Notes: generated from the letters alone by a model not told the origin. DNA of 9,483 bases from Methanobacterium sp. (GCA_028700095.1 JAQVTJ010000005.1:1-9483), one strand, 5' to 3'; positions 1 through 6,401 are shown, counted from the first letter of the stretch. Made by a program: numbers and translations.

Positions 1-224
1 TGGCTTGGCCAGTATAATCTTTTATAAAATCATTGTAAGGGATTTCTTTAATTTTGTTATAGGGTCCATTTAATACCACTATTTGTGTACTAATGTTTTG
101 GTTTAATGCTTCTGTGGTTTGATCTTTTAGTTCATTACCTGGAATCACTTATAATAGAAGCACTTGCAGGTGTTATACTCACCACCAACAGAACAATAAA
201 AATAATCCAAAATTTATCTTTCAT
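1..224 (-). pseudogene. Exported protein of unknown function, 5' part only, frameshifted
   Basis: The minus strand from 224 begins with an ATG preceded by a good Shine-Dalgarno (GGGAGGGG on the minus strand, 235-242). It encodes a classic signal peptide: MKDK, then a hydrophobic core (FWIIFIVLLVVSIT) and an A-S-A cleavage site at about residues 20-22. This frame stops at 135-137 after only 29 residues. Another frame, entered at about 135-148, stays open for 47 codons to the window edge. It reads as ordinary protein (PGNELKDQTTEALNQ, later IVVLNGPYNKIKEIPYND), so one gene has probably suffered a +1 (or -2) indel at about 138-146. Most of the gene lies beyond position 1. The product would be secreted or membrane-anchored; I do not recognise the family. 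It is transcribed divergently from Ku. Confidence 0.6.
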
Positions 225-589
225 AAAAATATTACCCCTCCCAAATAATATGTTATTATATAAAAAAAAATTTCTAAAACAATCTATTAAATTTTTTCCT
301 TAAAAGTTATATTTTTTTCTACATAATAATATAAAATAGTAATATTTAAGTTCTTTGATCCTACTTTTTATCATTTTTCTATGGAAGTAGACGATTAAAA
401 GTTATTAATAATTTAAATATTTATCAAGATTTAAATACATGACATAACTAATTTCATCAATAAAATGGATAATCTTTATTAATATACCTTGAAAGCTTAA
501 AAAATTGACATTCATCTAAATATAAAACCCATATATAATTCTTTGAAATTATCCAAAAAAAATCTTCCAATTTCCTATCCTAAAATAAT
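225..589. other. Divergent AT-rich intergenic region between exported-protein gene and Ku
   Basis: I see no credible gene in this 365-bp gap. ATGs near 380 and 462 are followed by stops within a few codons. It holds oligo-A and oligo-T tracts and a TATA-like string at 256-264 (TTTATATAA on the minus strand). That string sits rather close to the minus-strand gene for the usual archaeal TATA-to-start spacing. The octamer ATTTAAAT occurs at 411-418 and 429-436 and again inside the palindrome next to Ku (596-603). In such AT-rich DNA this may be chance. Confidence 0.5.
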
Positions 590-609
590 TTATGGATTTA
601 AATCCATAA
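590..609. promoter_or_regulatory. Perfect 20-bp palindrome in the Ku promoter, putative operator
   Basis: TTATGGATTT is followed directly by its exact reverse complement AAATCCATAA (590-609, centre between 599 and 600). It contains GG and CC on either side of an AT core, so it is not just low-complexity AT. The core ATTTAAAT (596-603) is TATA-like. If used as the TATA box it would place the transcript start near 626, just ahead of the Ku Shine-Dalgarno at 633-642. A repressor dimer bound here would then block TBP access. Symmetry and position are seen; the operator role is inferred. Confidence 0.45.
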
Positions 610-647
610 TATAATATTATATAAACAGTTTGGGAGGGGATCAGTCC

Positions 648-1399
648 ATGAGATCAATATGGTCTGGATATTTGTTATTTGGTTCAATTCTAATACCTAT
701 ACGTCAATATGCTGCCAGTGGAAAATTACATGTTAATTTTCACCAGGTTCATAAAACAGATTGTGGAAGGGTTCGTTATAAAAAGGTATGTGAAAAGGAT
801 GGGGAAGAATTGGATCATGAAGATATAATAAAAGCATATCTTATTGGTGGGGAATGTATTAAATTCACAGATAATGAATTGAATTCTCTTAAACCATTTA
901 CAACAAAAATCATGGAGATAATAGGTTTCTGTACTATTGAAGAAATTCCTATAGACGCATTGAGCAAATCATATTATATAGGAACAGATTCAACAAAAAA
1001 GGAAGGTAAAAGTTTTCTTCTTTTAAAAGAAGCAATGCTTAAAAGTAATAAAGTAGCAGTTGTTAAATGGGTTTCAAGAACCAATGAATATATGTAATGC
1101 TACAACCCCATAAAAAAGGTCTGCTTTTAAAACAACTTTTATATCATGAACAAGTTAAGCCCATGGACGAAGTTGAAATATTAGATTCTCAAATTGGGGA
1201 TGAATTGATTGATAAAGGTGTAAAAGCTATAGAAAAAATGACATATAATTTTGTTTGGTCAAAATACACAGAAACTTACACCCAGGAAGTTAAGGAAGCT
1301 ATAGAAAAAAAATACCTAGGTGAAGAAATAGAGGATGAATACAAAATAGTTGAAACACATTCAATAGAAGCGGAATTAAAAAAGATGTTAGAAGAATAA
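648..1399 (+). pseudogene. ku: Ku protein (prokaryotic NHEJ DNA-end-binding protein), frameshifted
   Basis: Prokaryotic Ku homodimers ring double-strand DNA ends and recruit a LigD-type ligase for end joining. The first frame (149 aa from ATG 648) has family hallmarks: N-terminal MRSIWSG...LIPI, FHQVHK, the GRVRYKKVCEKDGEEL segment, a DIIKAY motif and a beta-barrel tract (TKIMEIIGF, SKSYYIG). It ends at TAA 1095-1097 right after SRTNEYM. The expected continuation, LQPHKKGLLLKQL, is in another frame from ATG 1097, running 100 aa to 1399. One missing base at about 1091-1096 (for example ATAGTAATG becoming ATGTAATG) explains it. Rejoined, it is about 250 aa, close to a Ku core. An upstream in-frame TTG (630) is rejected because GGAGGGGATC at 633-642 is a near-perfect Shine-Dalgarno five bases before ATG 648. 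The stop and restart share one base (TAATG), so reinitiation could make two half-proteins. The ligase follows 16 bp later. Confidence 0.85.
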
Positions 1400-1415
1400 A
1401 ATATGGATGCTTTAA

Positions 1416-2309
1416 ATGTTTAAAATGATACAACCCATGCTAGCAACATTAACAAATCCACAAAATTTAAAATTACAAGGTACTTGGATTATTGAACCAA
1501 AATATGATGGTGAAAGAATTATAGCTATTCGTTATAATGATAAAATAGATTTATGGACCCGAAGAAATATTCAAGTATCTTATAAATTTCCTGAAATAGT
1601 TGAAGCATTGAAAAAAGGAATTAAAGGAACAAAATGGATCGTTGATGGTGAAATTACAGTAAATGGTGGTTTTAAGCAATTATTAAACCGTAATATAGAA
1701 GATAGATTTAAAATAAGTTTATTGTCATGAAAAATCCCGGCTAAATTTAATATTTTTGATATATTACAATATGAAGAAGATAATCTAATAAACAAAACTT
1801 TGTTGGAACGTAAAAATATAATAATGAAAGTTGTACATCCAGAAAAATATATTGAAATTGTACCATTTAAAGAAGCAAATAAACCAACCAACCAATTTCA
1901 TAATTATTTAAAACAAGGCTATGAAGGGGCAGTTCTGAAGAATCTTTATTCTAAATATGAACCTGGTAAAAGAACAGGTAATTGGTTGAAAATTAAAAAA
2001 GGCGACACAGTAGATGTGAATATAATAGGAGCAACCAAAAGTACAGGTAACATACCATTCGGTGCTCTTTTAATGGAAAAAAATGGAAAATATTTTGGTA
2101 AAGTTGGAACAGGCTTCAGTGAAAAGGAAAGAACAGATATATTGAAAATTCTTAAAGAAAACCAAGCACCACTCCAAATAAAAATACCATCACAGATAGA
2201 ATCCATAATATTAGTTACATCCAAACCTCTTTTAGCAGAGATTAAAATGCAAGAAATAATTAAAAGATTTCCCAGAGCTCCGGTATGGGTTAGATTTAGA
2301 TGGGAATAA
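1416..2309 (+). pseudogene. ATP-dependent DNA ligase, LigD-like (NHEJ), interrupted by in-frame TGA
   Basis: Read through one TGA (1728-1730), this frame gives a protein of 297 codons, the usual size of a stand-alone LigD ligase domain. Nucleotidyltransferase motifs occur in order: I, KYDGER with adenylated Lys at residue 29; Ia, TRRN at 48-51; III, VDGEI at 76-80; IIIa, FNIFDIL after the stop; IV, YEGAVLK; V, WLKIKK. An OB-fold-like tail follows, ending PVWVRFRWE. The TGA is codon 105, in ISLLS-stop-KIPAKF. It cuts the adenylation domain before motifs IV and V, so the 104-aa product should be inactive. No frame change is needed, so a single substitution (for example AGA or CGA to TGA) suffices. 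Start is ATG 1416 or ATG 1425; neither has a clear Shine-Dalgarno, so coupling to Ku translation is plausible. LigD polymerase and phosphoesterase domains are absent here. Confidence 0.85.
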
Positions 2310-2349
2310 CTTAAAAGAATATAAGAATATGTAAATATACATGAACCAA

Positions 2350-2384
2350 ACCAATAAAACCATCATAACATTGGTATTTTTTTT
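2350..2384 (+). terminator. Possible terminator downstream of the ligase
   Basis: A 6-bp inverted repeat, ACCAAT (2350-2355) and ATTGGT (2370-2375), with a 14-nt loop is followed by one A and eight Ts (2377-2384), 68 bp after the ligase stop. Archaeal termination depends mainly on oligo-T tracts; the weak stem may be incidental. The rest of the 2310-2577 gap between the convergent units has no gene. Confidence 0.4.
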
Positions 2385-2503
2385 AGAAGAAATAATCCTC
2401 ACAATCAATTAAAATACAAAAATAAAACAAATATTCAACATATAACACAATTATTTACATAACATTTAAAAAAATAAAAATTGGAAACACATACTAAATA
2501 GTT

Positions 2504-2511
2504 AAAAAAAA
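2504..2511 (-). terminator. Oligo-T tract downstream of the antiporter-USP operon
   Basis: Eight As on the plus strand read as T8 on the minus strand, about 67 bases past the universal stress protein stop codon, in a very AT-rich context. This fits a typical archaeal oligo-T terminator. No strong hairpin precedes it. Confidence 0.35.
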
Positions 2512-2577
2512 TAAATAATCTCATTTTTTTTAAATATACCCTATTTAGAGTTAAAGAGTGTTCCATATAAATGGTTT

Positions 2578-3021
2578 TTATTTAGTTTTCATCTCATTTC
2601 TTATTAATAATACTGTGCAGGGTGCTGAGTGGACAACTTTTTCAGATACACTTCCTAAGAGGCGTTTGTCTATCATATTTTTCCCTGTTCCAAGCACTAT
2701 TAAATCAACATCTTCTTTTTCTGCGGTTTTTACTATTTCTTCAGAGGGATCGCCGTCTAAAAGTAGTTTACGAAAGTTTATTTTGTAACGGTGGGGTGCC
2801 TGGAATTTCTTTTCCATGCTGTCAAGTATTTCCTTACCCAGTTTTGTTAACTCTTCTTTCATAAGTTCTTTTACTTTTTTAAGAGTTAAAAAAGGCACAG
2901 AAGTTTCTACCACATATAATCCTATTACTTCTGTATTTTCCTCCCCTATTATGTCCAAAGTATGGTCTATTATTTCATCAATATATTCGCCCATGGTTGC
3001 AACTAATATTTTTTTATACAT
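2578..3021 (-). CDS. Universal stress protein (UspA) family
   Basis: A 147-aa single-domain USP, the usual length. The N-terminus MYKKILVATMG is the first beta strand of the Rossmann-like alpha/beta fold. DVDLIVLGTG (105-113) begins the nucleotide loop, which continues to LLGSVSEKVVHSAPCTVLLI at the C-terminus. The ATP-binding consensus is G-2x-G-9x-G(S/T); here the glycines are G111, G113 and G123-S124, so the first spacing is one residue short, and nucleotide binding is likely but not certain. These cytoplasmic dimeric proteins are linked to stress and to regulation of membrane transporters. The gene is the second of an operon, starting 7 bases after the antiporter stop. The GGTGTGAT before its ATG overlaps that TGA, so translation is probably coupled. 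A role modulating the antiporter is inferred from position only. Confidence 0.93.
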   Translation of the reverse strand: MYKKILVATMGEYIDEIIDHTLDIIGEENTEVIGLYVVETSVPFLTLKKVKELMKEELTKLGKEILDSMEKKFQAPHRYKINFRKLLLDGDPSEEIVKTAEKEDVDLIVLGTGKNMIDKRLLGSVSEKVVHSAPCTVLLIRNEMKTK

Positions 3022-3028
3022 TTTTTTA

Positions 3029-3997
3029 TCACACCAGTACAGTTAATCTAATTACAGCATATGCAATGTAAGTCGCCAACAATATTATACCACCAACTCT
3101 AGTGAGCTTACCACGTGTTTTAACTAGAAACAAGAGCAAAACCGTTACAAAGATCATTACAGGAGCATCAAATGTTAATGAAAGTTTTTCAACAGGTATG
3201 CTCATGAATAATGCAGGCATTCCAATACCTATTAATATGTTGAAAGTATTACTTCCAAGTATCGTTCCTATTGATAGTTCATACAAACCTTTCATTGCAG
3301 AAGATAAAGTAACAACCAACTCAGGAATACTAGTTCCAATTGCCAAGGTGAAAAGACCCATAATCATCTCAGGTATACCTGCCATCCTCGCAAGTTCAAC
3401 CCCACTATAAACAAGAATTCTACAACCTATAATCAAACCAGCCAAACCTATAATTACAAATAAAACCTTTCTTTTATCAACAGGTTGTTTTACAGTTTTC
3501 TCATTAGCTAATTCCTCTTTATCCTTTCCTTTCTTATATTCTTTTTGAGATTTTATTAAAAGCCATAAGTAGAACAAATAAAGAAGTATCATAGTTACAG
3601 ACGCTATCCAATTAATATCTCCCAATAACATGAAAACTATTAATATAATTCCTGTAATAAGCGTCATAAGACTGTCACGATTAATTCCACGTGAATCTGT
3701 TCGTATAACTCCTGCCGCAATTGCTGAAATACCTAGTATAGCTGCAATATTCCAAATATTGGAACCTATTACAGTACCAACTCCCATATCAACATTACCT
3801 GAAAGCGATGCTATCATAGCTGATCCAAATTCAGGTAGGGACGTTCCAATAGCAGAAGCCGTAACTCCCAATATTATCTGAGATATTCCTAAAGCCCCAC
3901 CAATATCTATTAAATTATCAACAAAAATATCTGCGGACTTTATAACTATAATAAGGGCAAAAATTAATAACAATATAAAAATTACTAGTTCTAGCAT
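3029..3997 (-). CDS. CaCA-family sodium/calcium antiporter (YrbG-like)
   Basis: A 322-aa integral membrane protein with the inverted duplication typical of the Ca2+:cation antiporter superfamily. The first alpha repeat has GTSLPEF (51-57) and GSNIWN (78-83). The second has GTSIPE (221-226) and GSNTFN (248-253). Each repeat carries the glutamate (E56, E226) and asparagine used for ion coordination. About ten hydrophobic segments are visible, separated at about 150-177 by a highly charged loop (KSQKEYKKGKDKEE...) between the two halves, as in the NCX_Mj type. Expected activity is exchange of Na+ for Ca2+ across the cytoplasmic membrane; the exact ion cannot be read from sequence. The ATG at 3997 follows GGTGAT (4001-4006), a Shine-Dalgarno with short spacing. 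It is the first gene of a two-gene operon with the USP. Confidence 0.95.
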   Translation of the reverse strand: MLELVIFILLLIFALIIVIKSADIFVDNLIDIGGALGISQIILGVTASAIGTSLPEFGSAMIASLSGNVDMGVGTVIGSNIWNIAAILGISAIAAGVIRTDSRGINRDSLMTLITGIILIVFMLLGDINWIASVTMILLYLFYLWLLIKSQKEYKKGKDKEELANEKTVKQPVDKRKVLFVIIGLAGLIIGCRILVYSGVELARMAGIPEMIMGLFTLAIGTSIPELVVTLSSAMKGLYELSIGTILGSNTFNILIGIGMPALFMSIPVEKLSLTFDAPVMIFVTVLLLFLVKTRGKLTRVGGIILLATYIAYAVIRLTVLV

Positions 3998-4188
3998 TAT
4001 ATCACCGGGGATACATTTATTCTTCCACTATATGAATTTTTGTATTTACAAGGACTGTAAAGTTAGTGGGTGTGCAGTAACTACACTTAAAATTTTAAGC
4101 TTTTCTAAATGGCTAATCTAGGAAAACAGAACTCCAAAAAAAAATATGATACACCCAGATATGGGATTTTTAAAATAATTTTTATATA

Positions 4189-4198
4189 TTTATATAAA
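4189..4198 (+). promoter_or_regulatory. Strong TATA box (TTTATATAAA) with no assigned gene
   Basis: TTTATATAAA is self-complementary and matches the methanogen TATA consensus; T-rich sequence precedes it. In the plus direction it predicts a transcript start near 4220, about 345 bp ahead of the nearest good plus-strand gene (4567). In the minus direction it would give the antiporter an unusually long leader of about 165 nt. It may serve a small RNA or the doubtful short frame at 4234-4404. Confidence 0.35.
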
Positions 4199-4233
4199 CT
4201 AATTTGGTTAGGGCTTTAAAAACTGTTATAATA

Positions 4234-4404
4234 ATGAGAAACATAATATTTTTCCAGGTATATCAAAAAATTAATAACTTAACAATTTATTTTATCATGA
4301 CTATAAACTTCCATATTTTTTTTGAATATTTATCTAAGTGGAAAACCAATTTAAATCAACTGAAAAGAATTATAATATCTAATAATAATATTAAACATAT
4401 TTAA
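4234..4404 (+). CDS. Doubtful 56-aa open frame behind a TATA box
   Basis: From ATG 4234 there is a 56-codon frame beginning MRNIIFFQVYQKINN and ending NNNIKHI. It is rich in Ile, Asn, Phe and Lys, as random AT-rich frames are. There is no Shine-Dalgarno, but a transcript start predicted near 4220 from the TATA at 4189-4198 would give a leader of only about 10 nt, so near-leaderless translation is conceivable. I recognise no family. It is probably chance or the body of a small RNA, and is listed only because of the promoter in front of it. Confidence 0.15.
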   Translation: MRNIIFFQVYQKINNLTIYFIMTINFHIFFEYLSKWKTNLNQLKRIIISNNNIKHI

Positions 4405-4566
4405 AAAAGGATATTTTACACTTATAATATATAACCTTTTATATAGAATATTTCAATGACTTTATTATTAAAAACAGGGGTTAAATAAAAGAATACTTTA
4501 TTTGTAAATATAACTTCCATCTAGATAATAATTAAAAACTATTTAGCATTATAAAGGAGTATTACT

Positions 4567-4893
4567 ATGAATAGTTATAGAAAAGCATTTTTTACATTAT
4601 TAATTGTATTTGTATTGTTAATAGGGTTAAATACTGCTAATGTAAGTTATGGGAATCAAATAATTTATCAAAATACAACTATTAAATTAAACGATATTTT
4701 AAAGTTTAAAAGCACTGATGATTGTAAAGTTATTGGATTGAATTATGATGTAAAATTCTTTAAATTAACTGGGAGTATGGATAATGAATTTAATTTAACA
4801 TCAATTAAAAAAGGAAATACAAATATAACATTTGTTTTACAACCACCTAATGAAGAATCTGCAACTCTAGTTGAATATATGAAAGTTTTATGA
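4567..4893 (+). CDS. Small exported protein of unknown function
   Basis: A 108-aa protein starting at ATG 4567, seven bases after a clear AAAGGAG (4553-4559). Residues 1-29 form a signal peptide or N-terminal anchor: MNSYRKAF, then a hydrophobic core (FTLLIVFVLLIGL), then NTANVSYG. The mature part (about 80 aa) looks all-beta, with alternating polar and hydrophobic residues, and includes a single cysteine in DDCKVIG. The end, FNLTSIKKGNTNITFVLQPP followed by a short VEYMKV strand, resembles an Ig-like domain or the final strands of a chagasin-type (I42) inhibitor. The NPTTGYxW and RPW motifs of that family are not seen, so this is only a possibility. It is likely extracellular. It appears to be monocistronic, with long AT-rich gaps on both sides. 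Confidence 0.7.
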   Translation: MNSYRKAFFTLLIVFVLLIGLNTANVSYGNQIIYQNTTIKLNDILKFKSTDDCKVIGLNYDVKFFKLTGSMDNEFNLTSIKKGNTNITFVLQPPNEESATLVEYMKVL

Positions 4894-4919
4894 AAAACAA
4901 AAAAAATAGCAGTTTCATA

Positions 4920-5077
4920 AAATATTATCCTATTGTAAAAGTTATATTATTCCAAATTATCCTAGCGGAAGAAAATATCTAAATTTCTTAAATTTTTTTA
5001 TTATTACTTACATAAACACATATTATATTTTTACAAAAAAATCCCTTGATTTATTAGTTTTGAAATATTATCCTATT
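4920..5077 (+). repeat. Direct repeats of ATTATCCTA (three copies, two extended to 15 bp)
   Basis: AAATATTATCCTATT is present at 4920-4934 and 5063-5077, identical over 15 bp. A shorter copy of the core ATTATCCTA is at 4956-4964. The copies are irregularly spaced (32 and 111 bp), so this is not a CRISPR. They may be protein-binding sites or remnants of a duplication. Confidence 0.4.
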
Positions 5078-5205
5078 TAATTAAAAAAAACAGGTGGAAA
5101 TATAATTAGATGTAGATTTTTAGGCATAGGTACTTATCGTTTATTTCACAATAAATAATATATAGAAATTTAAGAATTTATTGTCTATTAAAAATTTTAA
5201 GTCTT

Positions 5206-5214
5206 TTTATATAA
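5206..5214 (+). promoter_or_regulatory. TATA box for the NYN-domain gene
   Basis: TTTATATAA is centred near 5210. The usual spacing predicts a transcript start near 5236 and a leader of about 38 nt that includes the GGAGTG Shine-Dalgarno (5261-5266) before ATG 5274. The leader would also contain an inverted repeat, AATATAAT (5240-5247), TATAT, ATTATATT (5253-5260). The repeat ends exactly where the Shine-Dalgarno begins, but it is made only of A and T and so would be weak. Confidence 0.4.
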
Positions 5215-5273
5215 CAAATTTTCTAAACAAATAAAAAAAAATATAATTATATATTATATTGGAGTGCTAAAAT

Positions 5274-5771
5274 ATGCATCGTTTTGATAAATTAACATCA
5301 TTTAAAGATTACATTCCACTTATAAGGGAAAATTCTCCTGGAAAAAATATTGGACTACTTGTAGATGGTCCTAATATGCTTCGAAAAGAATTTGACTGCA
5401 GTTTAGATACAGTAAGAGATTTAATTTCTGAACATGGTAATATTAAAGTGGGTAAAGTATTTCTTAACCAATATGCAACTGATAAACTTATAGAGGCTGT
5501 TGTAAATGAGGGATTTTCTCCAATGATCGTAGCTGGAGAAACAGATGTACAGCTTGCTGTGGAAGCATTTGAACTTATACATAATCCTAATATTGATGTG
5601 CTTGCCATTATGACCCGTGATGTAGATTTTTTCCCATTGATAAATGTTGCTAAAGAACATGGGAAACAAACTATTGTAATTGGAGCAGAACCAGGTTTTA
5701 GTATGGCTTTAAAAAATTGTGCAGATAATACTATTACATTAAAAACCCATAAACCTCCAAGTAGTGCTTAA
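5274..5771 (+). CDS. NYN (PIN-like) domain protein, TIGR00288-type
   Basis: A 165-aa protein belonging to the small NYN proteins common in methanogens. NYN domains share the PIN/FEN-like nuclease fold and are predicted metal-dependent RNases. The acidic residues are present and correctly spaced: D31 in GLLVDGPNM, D91 in ETDVQLAVE, and D116 and D118 in MTRDVDFFPLI. They lie between strands typical of the fold (KNIGLLV, KVFLNQY, IDVLAIM, KQTIVIG). There are about 20 residues before the domain and a short tail (HKPPSSA). It is cytoplasmic by lack of signal or membrane segment. Start ATG 5274 has GGAGTG at 5261-5266. No toxin-antitoxin partner is adjacent, so a role in RNA processing or turnover is more likely than a toxin; this is inference. 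Confidence 0.9.
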   Translation: MHRFDKLTSFKDYIPLIRENSPGKNIGLLVDGPNMLRKEFDCSLDTVRDLISEHGNIKVGKVFLNQYATDKLIEAVVNEGFSPMIVAGETDVQLAVEAFELIHNPNIDVLAIMTRDVDFFPLINVAKEHGKQTIVIGAEPGFSMALKNCADNTITLKTHKPPSSA

Positions 5772-5833
5772 TTCCAAATATAGAGACCAAAAATTGTTCT
5801 TTATTATTTTATCTATATATTCATATATTCAGA

Positions 5834-5841
5834 TTTTTTTT
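5834..5841 (+). terminator. Oligo-T tract after the NYN gene
   Basis: A run of eight Ts lies 62 bases after the NYN stop codon and ahead of the next gene's promoter. It could act as an archaeal intrinsic terminator. No hairpin is evident. Confidence 0.3.
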
Positions 5842-5861
5842 GTATAATGGGGGATAGAAAT

Positions 5862-5872
5862 TTTTATTATAA
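5862..5872 (+). promoter_or_regulatory. Candidate TATA element for the GyrI-like gene
   Basis: TTTTATTATAA predicts a transcript start near 5894, a short leader and the Shine-Dalgarno TGGAGGG (5898-5904) before ATG 5913. Immediately downstream is a tandem octamer AAACATAT-AAACATAT (5871-5886), between TATA element and transcript start, where a regulator could bind. Confidence 0.3.
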
Positions 5873-5912
5873 ACATATAAACATATAATACATTTTCTGG
5901 AGGGTTTAATAT

Positions 5913-6377
5913 ATGGAAATAGTAGAAAAAAGAATAGAAGAAACAAGAGTAGCTTACGCCCAATTTAAAGGAAGTTATAGTAAAATTCCAGAGCATATGC
6001 AAGAAGTTGGACAATGGGTTATTGATGAAGGTTTAGAAATGACTGGTATGGTATATGGCTCATATTTCAACAGTCCTAATGAAGTTTCAGAGGAAGAACT
6101 TGAATATGAAATAGGATTTTCATTTAAAGGAGATCTTAAAATTCAAGAAGGTAAATTAGGATATAAAGAAATACCTGAACATTCAGTATTAACAGCAACA
6201 CATAAAGGACCTTATACTAATGTAGGTGGATTAATCCGTAAAATAGCTCAATATGCTGCAGAAAATGGTTATGATATTGTAGGTCCAGTTACTGAAGTTT
6301 ATCTAAATGATCCCAGTGAAGTATCCTCTGACGAATTATTAACAGAAGTAAGATTTCCAGTAATTAAAATGGGTTAA
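5913..6377 (+). CDS. GyrI-like small-molecule-binding (effector-binding) domain protein
   Basis: A 154-aa stand-alone GyrI-like domain, the fold found as the effector-binding part of AraC/MerR-type regulators (BmrR, Rob, SbmC/GyrI). Two similar halves are visible. The first has VAYAQFKGSYSKIPEHMQEVGQWV and YFNSPNEVSEEELEYEIGF. The second has HSVLTATHKGPYTNVGGLI, ENGYDIVGPVTEVYLNDP and ELLTEVRFPV. The HKGPY motif (97-101) and the conserved acidic residue in TEVYLNDP (E128), which binds cationic ligands in this superfamily, are present. There is no DNA-binding domain and no membrane segment, so it is a cytoplasmic ligand-binding or possibly hydrolytic protein rather than a regulator in itself. 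The ATG has a strong TGGAGGG seven to fourteen bases ahead, and oligo-T tracts follow. The natural ligand is unknown. Confidence 0.88.
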   Translation: MEIVEKRIEETRVAYAQFKGSYSKIPEHMQEVGQWVIDEGLEMTGMVYGSYFNSPNEVSEEELEYEIGFSFKGDLKIQEGKLGYKEIPEHSVLTATHKGPYTNVGGLIRKIAQYAAENGYDIVGPVTEVYLNDPSEVSSDELLTEVRFPVIKMG

Positions 6378-6401
6378 ATATCCAGAGAAAATCTAATATT
6401 A

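Larger units (their letters stand above)
3998..4566. other. Long divergent intergenic region with palindromes and a TATA box
   Basis: This 569-bp gap separates the divergent antiporter and small exported-protein genes. Near the antiporter are TTGTA-TT-TACAA (4040-4051) and the perfect palindrome CTTAAAATTTTAAG (4086-4099). Either could be part of its promoter or an operator. A CCCA-GATA-TGGG mini-hairpin followed by ATTTTT lies at 4154-4171. A strong TATA-like site at 4189-4198 is listed separately. The stretch 4405-4550 is AT-rich with several TATA-like strings and no clear gene. Confidence 0.45.
4894..5273. other. AT-rich intergenic region with direct repeats
   Basis: No credible gene lies in this 380-bp gap; every ATG is closed within a few codons. 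A T7 tract at 4993-4999 may terminate the upstream gene. A 15-bp direct repeat AAATATTATCCTATT occurs at 4920-4934 and 5063-5077. Its core ATTATCCTA appears a third time at 4956-4964. The downstream part holds the promoter and leader of the NYN gene. Confidence 0.45.

Noticed and set aside
106..303. 65-codon plus-strand frame at the left edge
   Set aside because: It has a TTG start, no ribosome binding site, and runs antisense to a better supported signal-peptide-encoding frame.
630..647. In-frame TTG extension of Ku adding six residues
   Set aside because: The extension encodes the Shine-Dalgarno itself (GGAGGGGATC, 633-642), and Ku proteins start at MRSIWSG, so ATG 648 is the start.
1728..1730. 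Selenocysteine at the ligase TGA
   Set aside because: No redox role is known at this site in DNA ligases and I cannot see a selenocysteine insertion element; a nonsense mutation is simpler.
2558..3046. Plus-strand frames over the USP gene, and similar frames opposite the antiporter and SepCysS
   Set aside because: They are antisense shadows of well-identified genes, with no ribosome binding sites or recognisable protein features.
4920..5077. CRISPR-like array
   Set aside because: Only three short, unequally spaced copies with no regular spacers and no cas genes in the window.
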